This document shows, piece after piece, positions 33,688-45,630 of a stretch of DNA of 64,000 bases; the stretch's first letter is position 1; each line of letters starts with the position of its first letter. The translations under genes were made by a program, and so were the position numbers. This DNA is from Gnetum montanum (lineage: Eukaryota > Streptophyta > Gnetopsida > Gnetales > Gnetaceae). The stretch is taken from assembly GCA_015680685.1 (NCBI GenBank), contig MNCI01034009.1, positions 880,878-944,877 on the forward strand. The letters are read 5' to 3'. Under the pieces are notes generated by a model that was not told where the DNA came from, searched no databases, and was given only the letters and a program-made list of their open reading frames with translations.

Positions 33688-33930
33688 TGATCAATGAGAT
33701 TGACGGAGACTGATAACGGGATCTAAAAGATGGCTGGCAATAATATCACAAATAGGCTTTCTACCCTGTAGGATTCCAAAGGAATCGTTGCTGAGACCGA
33801 TCTACACCACACGACTTATCGTAAGCTTCCCTGGAGGTATTACGTTTACGATTTTGGGTATAGATTGCTAACAGGGCTACCTGAAAAAGGCGGATCGGAG
33901 GTTCATGCCCTCCTTTTAGCGCCAAAAAAC

Positions 33931-35484
33931 TATAACGATGGAAAATGCCGGCAGCTGGAAAATACCGAACATAATCCCGTGTACACAGTTTTAACCACGG
34001 ATCCATGCGAAGGCTATGCTGGAAAAACGAATCCGCGGTAAACGGTCTTGTCGATCGGACAGGGACTTACAAATCAGTAAACTGATGAAGATTAGGTATA
34101 TTTCGTGGAACGATATGATTCGGCGATGTGCGAAATGAGAGAAAAGTGATGTAGATGAATGGTAATGGCGATGATAGCGTCAACATGACAACTGGAATCA
34201 GACACGAGAGAAATGCGTAATTGCAAGATCTATAGTGTGACCCAGGAAAATAAGTATTTTGTATATTCAAGTTGCACTGGGGAGACCCCGATTGTTTTGT
34301 GCAAGCAAACACAAAGTAACAAGAAACAAGCAAACTGTCTGAGCAGAAGTGCAAAATAGATTCCGATCTTCCTTGTAGGCCGGAGAAGGGATGCAAGGAA
34401 GGTCAAGTTCTAACGTCTATTGATCAACTGCTTCTAATCAATAGAAACTCACAAACCACACCAGATGATGTCTGGATCTCTGATCTGCTCCTTTTGCCTT
34501 AGGTAGTCTCTGCTTGGATCTGCCGATGCTCAAGCTAAGTGTCTCTTGTCTCTGCCGAAAGGTGATGCTGTCAACAATTGCCAAAGTGCCGCTCTCTCTG
34601 TCTCTGCTCAAAGTGGTAAGTGCTCCTGTGCTCAGGAAAATGTCTTTGCCTTTTTGATTTTCCAACCCACCAACCCCTGTATCTTTATCAACTGGGGTAT
34701 TTATAGGCTGCGACGTCCTGTAGAAAAGGCGCAATCCTGATGACGTGTACTCCGGACGTTTCGGGTACTGTTGACCTGACCTTTTTGTGTCAAACCTTGT
34801 TACCACGCACAATACGCAAACGAGCGTATTGTGCGTGTGAAGAATAGATGCGCGTCGGGCATGTTTCAACTGTCTTTAGGTTATATTACGCTCATTCGCG
34901 TTGCGTTGCATACAAGAGCGTAACATAACATGGAAGATAACTGATTCAAGCTGTTTTACGCTCGTTTACGCAGCCACATGTAATGAAGCGTAAACAATGT
35001 TTAGCTTGGCGATGCAATACGCTGCGATACGCTTCGTTGCGTATGATGAGAAATCTGCATGCCAAGAGAAGAGGGTTGATCTGTTGCACTTCCTTAGACT
35101 TTTCCTTTGACTGTTTTGGAGCTCATTACGTTGCTGTGCGTAACAGAGCGTAAACTTGGCCTTGAACAAAAGCCTTAGCAAAATATGCGAGAAGTCGCAT
35201 GTTACACTGCTCAGGCCTCTCCTCGTGCCGAAGTAAATAGCCTTCTGATGCCAAATTATGTTTGAACAGAATCACGCTAAACGCTATTACGCTGTGTCGC
35301 GTGATATAGTGTAAACAGAGATAGCATAGAAAGATTAGGAATCTGCACAGGAAGTCGAAGACTTGATGCTATGCGCCTCTTGGTCTTGCTCTGTCTTATT
35401 CTCCCTTCTGGAATTCTGACATGCGCCCTCGCCTGAATTGTGAATCTTTGCCTAAGGCCGACTTGCAATTTTGACGGTGTTTCA
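33931..35484 (+). repeat. Tat element 3' LTR
   Basis: 1554 bp, TATAACGATGG (the initial TG mutated to TA) to GGTGTTTCA, followed by the duplicated GACTG. TATTTATAGG at 34698-34707 is a TATA-like box. The palindrome at 34804-34837 has the loop AAACGA, the reverse complement of the loop in the 5' LTR. The polypurine tract is not obvious; CCAAAAAAC adjoins the start. Confidence 0.93.
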
Positions 35485-35928
35485 GACTGTCACACCACAA
35501 ATGTTAGCTGTGGTGCCTTGTTCTCTATTATGCCAAAATTGGTACGTTTCCGCTAGGTACCAGGCACTACTTTCAGAGAGGATAGGCCATAAAGAAGACC
35601 CTTTGAGGTGGTCCCTAACAACCTCAAGAGAAAACTCTGCAAATGGTTCAAAATTTAATTCCACAATCACCACAGTGAATGTGGACCTTTGATGGATAAC
35701 CTGAACACAATCCTGGGAGAACATGAGATGTTGTCCTTGTTTAAGTGCTGCAGCAACTCCTCCTTTTGCCTACCTTGATTGTACAGTACCAGGGTCTTCT
35801 TGGTGAACGCTAAATAATTGTTCCTCCTGCTCTGCATGTTTTTCGGTAGGGACTTGTCCTTCACCTCTCCTAGGTCATTTGCTCCCACCTTGAGCAGGAC
35901 CTTCCTGTTGTCCACATTTCGAGGCCAT
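35485..35928 (-). pseudogene. Element B ORF2, N-terminal part
   Basis: Starts at ATG 35928 and runs down to the Tat insertion, then continues at 17563. It matches the start of ORF2 in D (45631). Recognisable motifs are VVRDHLKGSSLWPILS and FWHNREQG. At the insertion point the two B halves read together into ICGVTV then NFSIQAIL, matching D. Frameshifts lie near the start. Confidence 0.78.
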
Positions 35929-36384
35929 TTGCAATCACATAGGACCAATCGTTAATAAGGTTATTTTCAAAGTTAAGTTATACCTTACTACTTTCCTTAA
36001 TTAATTTATTTTATCTTCTTGTGATGTTTCCTGAAAGATTATAATAGTGATTCCTTTTTACTTAGGTGGTTTCCAAATTTAGTTTCCGAGTATACCTAAG
36101 GGATGAAATTATTTTTGGCACAATTATCTTTAATGTTATAACTAATTACCCTTGATAATGTCCTTCGAGTGATGACAAATTCCAAAAAAGTTATGCACTA
36201 TTCGGCATGTGTTCCTCCCCCACGACTAAGCTGAACACTTTGGATTCAAGTAGGTTCAGATGAAATGAAAATCGGAGTACCAGCGATAGAGATATAGGTA
36301 TAAAGGCAAGGGTCACGCAATCACAAGTTGTAGAGAAAAATTTGAAAAACTCCCTTGCGTGAATAGTTGAAAATGATGGTAAGT

Positions 36385-36401
36385 NNNNNNNNNNNNNNNN
36401 N
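36385..36401. other. Assembly gap, 17 N, next to a G run
   Basis: Seventeen Ns followed by eight Gs, inside the promoter-like segment of element B. In D the equivalent place has CCCCCTGCAAC-type sequence and no gap. Confidence 0.95.
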
Positions 36402-36480
36402 GGGGGGGGTCATGTATTTATAAGTTTTATGTGACGCGATATCGCATACACGATATTGCGACCTATCGATGTTTAGGCCT
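36402..36480 (-). promoter_or_regulatory. Promoter-like segment upstream of ORF2 in element B
   Basis: On the minus strand: GATATCGCG palindromes followed by a TATAAATA box (36415-36422). The same arrangement is at 45090-45160 in D and in the U3 of the LTRs of D, E and F. It lies about 490 bases upstream of the ORF2 ATG. Confidence 0.55.
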
Positions 36481-37819
36481 GAGGGAAAATACCAAATTTT
36501 GAAGGTTTTTTTGAAATTAACAGTGTAAATTAAGGACATGTGGGCGAGTGTTAAAGGGCTCTAGTGTAACTTAGTTAGTTTTGAAGGCACAAATAATGAT
36601 ATGTGGTGGTAAGGAAGAGAAAAAGGCCATGTGATGGCTCATAGGAACATTGGAATTTGGAGGGATAGTAATAAGAGAAAGAACATTGTTGACAATATGC
36701 TAAGGGTAATAAATGGTGTGTAGAAGATGGGTTATGAGTGCAGATTACAAAAATTATGCAAGTCGGTCCTCCCCAAAGTAGGTTCCAACCTATAATGCCC
36801 TTGCGTAACCATACTTAAAGTGTCCATGGGCACTTGAAGGGTTAAATGTAATCCGCACTAGTTTCACAAAACACACACATGTAAGTATCATCGGGATGAG
36901 GTAAGAATTCTACGCTATAGGAGACATAAGCTACGATTACATGGACAACAAGATGAGACAGACTACAAAAGGGATTAGAGAGATTGGGACATGAGGTAAC
37001 TGATTTAGGGCACAATGAATCCTATGTGTAAAGCATGATTAATGTGTCATTAACCCATCATTCCAAGATCAGGACCAAGTCCATTTCTCTGATCAGTGAC
37101 ACCACATTGTTTCATCCCATGATGAGTGACTATGAGAGTACCATAACAACAAGGTGTATGATCACTTGGCATTTTGTTCGAGGGAGGAGTGATTTTTGTT
37201 TTCTGGCACTTCCTTTTTTTTTGTTTGTTTTTTCTTTTTTTTATTGCTGAATCCAGAGAAGCTACCAACCTTCAGGCATGGGTGCATGTCTTTCTAGTGG
37301 AACCCCCCTAGAATAGCATTGGATTTTTGAGTTCCTTTTGATTACTCTTACTCTCATTTTGCATTAGATCTACAAGGATCTTAGTACAACCACATTGCCT
37401 GATAACTCCCACAAATGTCACCAAAGAGAATCCGCAAGTCCCCTTGATGTCACATCCTAATCATTCCCTCTTGGTCCATCCTTCTTCATTCTAGGTACAA
37501 TGAACACAAAATTAATTTTATGTTTTAAATATGTCAAGAATATCATTGTACCTTCGAACAAAACCTCTTATTGGTGGAATGGATGAGTGGGTGTAATGGG
37601 CTCACTGTCCAAATAATTGATCGTTTGAGACTCAATAACATAGAACACACCTCAACCAACGAGCCACATGAGTGTTTTTATTCATAGACGAGATTACTTA
37701 AAAAGAGATAAAAAGGACAAAAAGACAAAAAGATAAAAAAAGAGATTGAAAAATGAAAAATTGGAAAACAAAAAGTTGTAAAATTAAAGAAAATGAAAAA
37801 TATTTATTAACCCTGCTTG
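36481..37819 (-). other. Element B non-coding region between gag and ORF2
   Basis: Corresponds to 43764-45090 of D. No coding domain. It contains the low-complexity A/G-rich stretch near 37690-37790 and the shared non-coding module seen in A and E. Confidence 0.65.
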
Positions 37820-39808
37820 TTATGAGAATGGAGGATATCCCCCATAACTAAATGGTTGAGCATGGCAAGGATTAATAAATGAAAGATGAGGATCCTTGCA
37901 TGTTGGAAACATTGAATCTTTGTCATACTTACCCCATTGGGGTTCACACACTTGATTATAGTAAACATAGTGGGGCAATTTATGAGATGTGGCTCTTGGA
38001 TAAAGAGTTGACCCACTATGATATTTGGGATTGTAAGATGGTATGCAAGGATCAGGACGTCGCTTTCCATGCCTATGTTCAGTGGGCCATATGGTTGTTG
38101 GAGTGTGAGTTGATGGCCCTGATGAAGTAACACGAGGCATTGGGTTCGAAGAGAAGGATGCACCACAGTGTTGGACTTGTGCTGAGTTGGAGGATGCAGT
38201 GGCCTTGGAATTGGGTTGTCCCTTCTTATGGTCATGTTTAAAGAAGGGACGCCTTCAATGTTGAGGAGGTCTCTCACTGCTGTTAGTAATAGCAGCACAA
38301 GTAATGTTTGTGGGTTGTTGCTATGGTGCAGACACTTCAGGAACCATTGGTGGCGATGTAGAAGGAGGGAAAGAATGAGGATGTTGAAATTGAGGAGAAG
38401 TGTAAGGTACACAAGGCGGTGGTTGTGTTGAAGGCATGGGCTGATAGTATTGAGGAGAATGATAATGCGGCGAGATAGAGTATGTTAATCCAGTTAGGGA
38501 AACAGGATGTTGAACTAGATAAGCATTTGGATTCAGGTGATATGAAGGGTGTCTCCAATTGAGGGATGGGTTCCCCTACGACTGGGATTGTTACCACTAT
38601 GATCGAACACAATATTTTTGTACAAACTCTGGATGTAATGTGCTTCCCCAATGCTCATATAAATGCAACAATATTGGGCATTGACCCTTGGGGTGATCGT
38701 ATAGGCAAATGTTGCATTCATATGTATGATCGGCACTTGAGCTCTTATCTTCTTCATTCCTTCTTTCCGAATGTCTAATGATATTTTTTCCTGCTTCTCG
38801 GGTTGTCAAAACTCTATCTCCAATAATATTAATAAATTCTCCACACTTTTTATGTGTCCATTCCAACATCTTATTGATCTTTGCCTTGACTTCTTCTAGT
38901 GATTTTTGTGTTGACAAAGATGATTTTTCCTCCTTGAGATAGGTTGATTTCTCCTTTTTGTGATTATGGACCTTTGTTAAGTTGAGATTCTGGTCTAGTT
39001 GATGTTTTTTAACACTCTCCCATCTAGCCATTTCTCCTTCTTCTTTTGCTACTTGCTTAACAAGCTCTTGGACTTGATGGGTTCGTAGTTCATATAGTTG
39101 ATCTTGGGCATACATCCCTAGGGTTTCTCTTGTTGCATCACGAAGCCCATCAATGATATGGTACATTAGCCTTTCCTCGGAGAACTCACGGCCTGGATAG
39201 TTGTTTAACAGTGCATAATATCTTTCTAAGGCCATGTCCAAGGGTTCATGTTGTGCTTTTTTCTACTCTTGGATTTGTTTCCTCAAGGCCAACACTCTTG
39301 CGTAGGTTTGATATCTTTTGTTAAAGAGTTCTACCATTGTTGGCCAACATCATATTGAATTTGGTTTTAATGATCTATACCATACTTTTGCTTGGCCAAG
39401 GAGTGTCATAGGAAAGAGCTTGATTTTTTGCCAATCGTTATCAATGTTGTTCCATGCACAGGCATCGTAGAAGGCTTGTAAATGTTGATGCGGATCTAAG
39501 TCATAGCCTTTTGAGAAATTGGGAAAGTTGTTTAAATCGAGCTTGGGTAGGCGCCTCTCTTTACGATGCTTACGGGAGATTCAAACAGCCTCTTGTATTT
39601 GTGTTAGGCTTGTAGTGGCTAGTAGGGGTTTATTATCATCTCGTAAGTTATGCTTTCATGCATTGGAAAGATGTTGCCTTCATTTCTGTTTATAAGAAAC
39701 CCCCACCTCAGATTGTGTACTCCAATCTTCATTGTCATATAATTCGTTGGTTCTCCAATGAACTACCTCACTAGATGTGGCATTATTATAATCTTGTAGG
39801 AGAGGCAT
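37820..39808 (-). pseudogene. gag remnant of element B
   Basis: One frame from ATG 39808 to about 37820 with several stops. The best uninterrupted part is 39241-38597 (214 codons), with RYYALLNNYPGREFSEERL, a coiled-coil stretch and the intact zinc-knuckle-like CNICLYDHPKGQC (C-x2-C-x3-H-x4-C). A Pro/Tyr/His-rich tail follows. Collinear with the gag of D and about as decayed. Confidence 0.85.
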
Positions 39809-39929
39809 GGTTGTGAAATTGTGCGTGAATTTATATGTGACTTTTTATAATTATTTCTTCCTAAAATATATATTGTTAATTCCTATACATCGACCTTGTA
39901 TGATATAACTAATCTAGATAACTAGCATC

Positions 39930-39948
39930 GTCCCCGGCAATGGTGCCA
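39930..39948 (-). other. Primer binding site of element B, tRNA-Asp
   Basis: On the minus strand TGGCACCATTGCCGGGGAC, one base from the LTR end. It differs at two of the first eighteen positions from the complement of plant tRNA-Asp(GUC). Confidence 0.85.
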
Positions 39949-39949
39949 A

Positions 39950-40771
39950 TGATGAATGGTGAGGTACCCCTACACTCAATCATACAAATACAAGCGTTTC
40001 ATGCATGATCCGGTCGAACTCCACAGACGGACTAGTTGTGGTATCTCGACAGTTATCCTTAGGTCACGGTTTGCTGTCTTCCCATGTGGACTAGTATTAA
40101 CTTTGTCACGTATGGTTTAGTCCAGAATGAGGTGTATGATGTGTTCCTATACTAGTGCTACTCCTGGGTGTAATGGAAAATGATATTAACTAAGCTAAGG
40201 GAGAGAGGGCGAGAGAGAATCTAAGCTAGCCTAAGCACAATGAGCATCTGTTCCTCAATCATCTGTACACATCTTAGACCTTGTGCACGACTACCACTGG
40301 GATTACCAAGTGCAGATCCTAGGTACGCTACTAGGTTACCAAGTAGTCACACTTAAATGCTCGTAATCAGGTCATACTCATTCCACGTTAATAAGAGTTT
40401 AGGATGAAGAGATATTAACTAAGAAAGCGGTAAATAACAATTAAATAAATAATTAAACTAAGTGAATGCTGCAATAATTAAGCAATCTCGATCTTTATTT
40501 TTGGTCATGTGCATGTCCAAGTACGTCACACTCGAATAAGGATGGCGTACAATTACAATCACCACGCTACGGGCATGCACTGGGATGAAAAGGCTTGAGA
40601 GAAAGAACCACTAAAACTTAACACTTAAACTAAACACTAAAAATTGATGCCTATCATAGCTGTCTACCTCTTATTTATGGATGAGGAGACAAGCTACGAT
40701 ATCGCATACACGATATCGCGTGCGCGATATCACATACGTTATATCACAGTTAACTAAATGGTAACTCATCA
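39950..40771 (-). repeat. Element B 5' LTR
   Basis: 822 bp, TGATGAATGG at the left, GGTAACTCATCA at the right. U3 has a dense cluster of GATATCGC palindromes at 40699-40740 and a TATAAATA-type box just inside it. It is inverted relative to the D 5' LTR 86 bases away. Confidence 0.9.
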
Positions 40772-40857
40772 ATACTCTTGAGCTTCACAAGTGTAGTTGG
40801 GAAGACAATGAACATTCTCAATGCCCATTTCACTTCTTAGAAGAATTGGTGGACTGG
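40772..40857. other. Inverted 86-bp spacer of X- LTR between elements B and D
   Basis: This piece belongs to the X- LTR but is in the opposite orientation to the X- LTR pieces on either side (14385-14480 and 49396-50077). Its ends, ATACT and ACTGG, pair after inversion with GGTAT at 49396 and CCGGT at 14476. It is flanked by two inverted LTRs of about 800 bp, which are suitable substrates for recombination. Confidence 0.85.
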
Positions 40858-41639
40858 TGATGAGTTATCATTTTGTTGGCCACGATATTGCTGCCTATCT
40901 CCTCATCTATAAATAAGAGGTAGACAGCTTTGATAGGCATCAATTTTTAGTTTTTAGTTTAAGTGTTAAGTTTTAGTAGTTCTTTCTCTCAAGCCTTTTC
41001 CTCCCAGTGCATGCCCGTAGTGTGGTGATTGTAATTGTACGACATCCTTATTCGAGTGTGACGTACTTGGACACGTACATGACTAGAAATAAAGATCGAG
41101 ATTACTTCATCATTGTAGCATTCACTTAGTTTAATTATTTAATTTTTATTGTTATTTATTGCTTTCGTAGTTAACATCTCTTCACCCTAAACTCCTATTA
41201 AACGCAAAATGAGTACCACTTGATCACGATCATTTAAGTGTGACTACTTGGCAACCTAGTAGCGTACCTAGGATTTGTGCTTAGTAATCCTAGTGGTAGT
41301 CATGCACGAGGTCCAAGATGTGTATGGATGAATGAGGAACGGATGCTCATCACACTTAGGCTATCTTAGATTCTCTCTCACCCTTTCTCTCTTAGCTTAG
41401 TTAATATTATTTCCATTGTCTTTAGGAGTAGCGTTAGCATAGAAACACATCATACACCTCACTTTGGACTAAACCATACATGACAAAGTTAACACTAGTC
41501 TAGATGAGAAGATAGTAAACTACGACCTAAGGATAACTGTCTAGATATCACAACTAGTCCATCTGTGGAGTTCGACCGGATCGTGCGTGAAATGCTCGTA
41601 TTCATATGGTTGAGTGTAGGGGTACCTCGCTACTCATCA
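40858..41639 (+). repeat. Element D 5' LTR
   Basis: 782 bp, TGATGAGTTATC to CTACTCATCA. TATAAATA at 40908-40915 follows a CACGATATTG motif. Aligns along its length with the 3' LTR. Confidence 0.92.
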
Positions 41640-41640
41640 T

Positions 41641-41659
41641 TGGCATCGTTGCCAGGGAC
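41641..41659 (+). other. Primer binding site of element D, tRNA-Asp
   Basis: TGGCATCGTTGCCAGGGAC, one base after the LTR; close to the complement of the tRNA-Asp(GUC) 3' end. Confidence 0.85.
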
Positions 41660-41780
41660 GGTGCTAGTTATCTAGATTAGTTATATCATACAAGGTTGTT
41701 GTACAGGACTTAACAATATATCTTTTAGAAGGAACTAGTTATAAAAAGTCACATATAAATTCACACACAATTGCACAACC

Positions 41781-43763
41781 ATGCCTCTCCTACAAGATTA
41801 CGATAATGCCACACCTAGTGAGGAAATTCATTGGATAACCAATGAATTATATGACAATGAATATTGGAGTATGTAACTTGAGGTGGGGGTTTCTTATAAA
41901 CATAAATGAAAGCAACATCATCCCAACACACGAAAGCATAACTTACCCAATGACGATGAAACCCTACTAGCCACTACAAGCCTAACGCAAATACAAGAGG
42001 CTGTTTGAATCTCCCGAAGGCATCGTAAAGAGAGCTGTCTACCCAGGCTGGATTTAAACAACTTTCCTAATTTCTTAGGAGGCTATGACTTAGATTCACA
42101 TCAACATTTACAGGCCTTCTATGATGCCTGCGCATGGAACAACATTGATAATGATTGGCAAAAACTCAAGCTCTTCCCTATGACACTCATTGGCCAAGCA
42201 AAAGTATGGTATAGATCGTTAAAACCAAATTCAATACGACATTGGCCAATAATGGTAGAACTCTTTAACGAAAGATATCAAACCTATGCAAGAGTGTTGG
42301 GCTTGAGAAAACAAATCCAAGAATGAAAACAAGCACAACATGAACCCTTGGACATGGCCTTAGAAAGATATTATGCACTATTAAACAACTGTCCAAGCCA
42401 TGAGTTCTCTGAGGAAAGGCTAATGTACCATATCATTGACGGGCTTCGTGATGAAACAAGAGAGACCCTAGGGATGTATGCCCAAGGTCAACTATACGAA
42501 CTACGAACCCATCAAGTCCAAGAGCTTATTAAGCGAGTAGCAAAAGAGGAAGGAGAAATGGCTAGATGGGAGAGTGTTGAAAAACACCAACAAGACCAAA
42601 ATCTCAACTTAACAAAGGTCCATGATTACAAAAAGTAGAAATCAACCAATCTCAAGGAAAAATCATCTTTGCCAACACAACAATCACTAGAAGGATTCGA
42701 GGCAAAGATCAATAAGATGTTGGAATGGACACATAAAAAGGGTGGATAATTTATGGATATTATTGGAGATAGAGTTTTGACAACTTGAGAAGCAGGACAA
42801 AGTATCAGTAGAAAATCAGAAAGAAGGGATAAGGAAAATAAGAGCTTAACTGCCAATCACACGTATGAATGCAACATTTACCTGTATGATCATCCCAAGG
42901 GCCAATGCCCACTCTTGTTACATTTATATGAGCATTGGGGAAGAATGTTACACCCAGAGTTCGTACAGAGATACTGTGTTCGATCACAGTGGAAACAATC
43001 CCAGTTGTGGGGGAAGCCACCCCTAAACTGGAGACACCCTTCATATCATCCGAATCCAAATGCTTATCTAGTCCAATATCTTGTTTCCCCAACTGGGTCA
43101 ACATACTCTATCTCACCGCATTATCATTCTCCTCAATACTATTAGTCCATGTCCTCAACACAACTGCTTCCTTGTGCACCTTACACTTCTCCTAATTTTC
43201 AACATTCTCATCCTTTCCCTCCTTCTACATTTCCACCGACTGTTCCTAAGGTGTTTGCATCACAGCAATAACCCACGAACGTTACGTGTGCTACTATTGC
43301 TAACAGCAGTGAGAGACCTTAGCAACATTGAAGGTGTCCCTTCTTTAGAAATGACCCTAGGAAGGGACAACACAATTCCAAGGCCACTGCATCCTCCAAC
43401 TAAGCACAAGTCCAACCCTGTGATGCACCCTTACCTTCGAAGCCAACGCCTCATGTCACTTCATCAGGGCCACCAATTAACACTCCAACAACCATACAGC
43501 CCAATGAACATAGCCATGGAGGGTGACATCTTGATCCTTGCATACCATCTTACGGTCCCAAAGATCATAGTGGGTCAACTCTTTATCTGAGAACCACATA
43601 TTATAAATTACCCCACTATGCCTACTATAATTAGGTGTGTGAACCCCAATGGGATAAGTATGACCAAGTGCCAATATTTCCAACATGTAAGGATCCTCAT
43701 CTTTCATTTATTAATCCTTTCCATCCTCAACTGTTTAGTCATGGGGGATATTCCCCATTCTAA
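41781..43763 (+). pseudogene. gag remnant of element D
   Basis: One frame from ATG 41781 to TAA 43761-43763, about 660 codons, with several in-frame stops (for example near 41874 and 42324). Order: short acidic N-terminus, RLDLNNFPNFLGGYDLD, WQKLKLFPMTL, capsid-like core to about 42600, coiled coil, zinc-knuckle-like CNIYLYDHPKGQC (one Cys lost), Pro/Ser/His-rich tail ending HGGYSPF. Closest to the gag of B. Confidence 0.85.
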
Positions 43764-45089
43764 TAACAAGCAGGATTAATAACTGCTTTTCATTTTCTTT
43801 AATTTTACAATTTTTTGTTTTCTAGTTTTTCATTTTTCAACTTCTTGTTTTATCTTTTTGTCTTTTTATTTCTTTATAAGTAATCTCATCTATGAATAAA
43901 ACACTCATGTGGCTCATTAGTTGAGGTGTGTTCTATGTTATCAAGTCTCGAGTGATCAATTATTTGGATAGTGAGCCCATTACACCCACTCATCCATTCT
44001 ACACATAAGAGGTTCTGTTCGAGGGTACAATGATGTTCTTGACATTCTTAAAACTTAAAATTAATTTTGTGTTCATTGTACCCATAATGAAGAAGGATGG
44101 ACCAAGAGGGAATGATTAGGGTGTGACATCAAGGGGACTTGCGGATTCTCTTTGGTGACATTTGTGGGAGTTATCATGCAATGTGGTTGTACTAAGATCC
44201 TTGTAGATCTAACAAAAAATGGGAGTAAGAGTAATCAAAAGGGCATTCAAAAATCCAATGTTGTTCTAGGAGGTCCCATTGGAAAGACATGCAGCCATGC
44301 CTGAAGGTTGGCGGCTCAAAAGAAAAAAAAAAGGAAGTGCCACAAAACAAAAATCACTCCTCCCTTGAATAAAATGCCAAGTGATCGTACACCTTGTTGT
44401 TTTGGTACTCTCATAGTTGCTCATCATGGTATGAAACAATGCGGTGTCACTGATCAGAGGAATGCACTTGGTCCTAATCTTGGAACAACGGGTTAATGAC
44501 ATATTAATCATGCTTTATAGGTAGGATTCATTGTGCCCTAGGTTAGTTACCTCATGTTCCAATCGCTACAATCCCTTCTATAGTTCATCACTATTTGTGT
44601 AATTGTAGCTCATGTTTCGTATAATGTAGAATTCTTACCTCATTTCGATGATATTTACATGCATGTGTTTTGTGGAACCAGTGCGGATTACATTTAACCC
44701 TTCGAGTGTCCATGGACACTTTTAAGTGTGGTTACGCAAGGGCATTATAGGTTGGAACTTGCTTTGGGGAGGACCCACTTGCATAATTTTTGTAATTTAC
44801 ACTTATGACACATCTTCTGCACACCATCTATTTCCCTTAGCATATTGCCAACAATATTCTTTCCCTTATTACTATCCCTCTGATTCAACGTTCCTACGAA
44901 CCATCACATAGCGTTTTTCTCCCATCCGAGGTCCTTATTGATAAATTCCACACCATCATAATTATTTGTGCCTTTCGAACTAATTAAATTACCCTAGACC
45001 CTTTAACACATGCCCACATGTCCTTAATTTCCAGTTTTAATTCTAGAAAAACCTTTAAAATTTGGTATTTTTCCCTTAGCCTAAACATC
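43764..45089 (+). other. Element D non-coding region between gag and ORF2
   Basis: No coding domain on either strand. It carries a T-rich stretch near 43800 and a module shared in position and sequence with A and B (for example GGTTGGAACTTGCTTTGGGG at 44751). The open frames here have no family features. Confidence 0.65.
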
Positions 45090-45160
45090 ACTAGAGCTGT
45101 GATATCACGTACAAGATGTATCATACGCGATATCGCGTCCCATCCAGCTATAAATAGGCG
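45090..45160 (+). promoter_or_regulatory. Internal promoter-like segment upstream of ORF2 in element D
   Basis: GATATCACG and CGCGATATCGCG motifs (45104-45138) followed by TATAAATA at 45149-45156. The order copies the U3 promoter of the family's LTRs, but the flanking sequence differs, so it is not a stray LTR. It lies about 480 bases before the ORF2 ATG. Element B has the equivalent segment. Confidence 0.6.
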
Positions 45161-45630
45161 ACCCCCTGCAACACTTAAGATCATTTTCCACAATTTGTGT
45201 GGGGGAGGTTTTCAAATTTTTCTCTACAACTTGCGATTGTGTGACCCTTACTTTTCTACCTATATCTCGCTTGCTGGTACTCCGATTTTAATTCCGTTTG
45301 AACCTGCTTGAACCTGGAGTGTTCAGCTTAGTCATGGGGGAGGGACACATGCCGAATAGCACATAAATTTTTTGAAATTTATCATCTCCTGAAGGAAATT
45401 ATCAAGGGTAATTAGCTATAACATTTAGAATAATTGTGCCGAAAATAATTTCATCCCTTTAGGTACACCAGGAAATTAACATTGGAAACCACCTAAGTAA
45501 AAAAGACTCACTATTATAATCTTTCGAGCAACATCACACGGAGATAAAATAAATTAATTAAGGCAAGAAATAAAGGTATAACTTAACTTATAAAACAACC
45601 TTACTAACGCTTGACCCCATGTGATTGTAG

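Larger units (their letters stand above)
17564..35484 (+). mobile_element. 17.9-kb Tat/Ogre-like Ty3/gypsy retrotransposon nested in element B
   Basis: LTRs 17564-19122 and 33931-35484, flanked by a perfect GACTG duplication (17559-17563 and 35485-35489). The uninterrupted target exists in element D near 46055-46100, where the same sequence runs through without insertion. Order: 5' LTR, long leader with minisatellite and rearranged integrase fragments, gag, protease, an antisense multi-exon gene, reverse transcriptase, RNase H, second RNase H, integrase, an antisense ORF, 3' LTR. The second RNase H, the large size and antisense genes fit the Tat clade. It looks richer in CG dinucleotides than its surroundings, as expected for a younger insertion. 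Every coding part has stops. Confidence 0.93.
14481..40771 (-). mobile_element. Element B: gag + ORF2 LTR retrotransposon, split by a Tat element
   Basis: 3' LTR at 14481-15271 and 5' LTR at 39950-40771, both minus. The interior reads, from the 5' LTR: tRNA-Asp primer site, gag, non-coding region, internal promoter-like segment, ORF2, polypurine tract. A 17.9-kb Tat element (17564-35484) interrupts ORF2; without it B is about 8.4 kb, like its sister D. There is no pol. Its outer flanking pentamer pairs with the wrong neighbour because the spacer 40772-40857 is inverted. Corrected for that, B has the duplication CCGGT/CCAGT with one mismatch. Confidence 0.88.
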
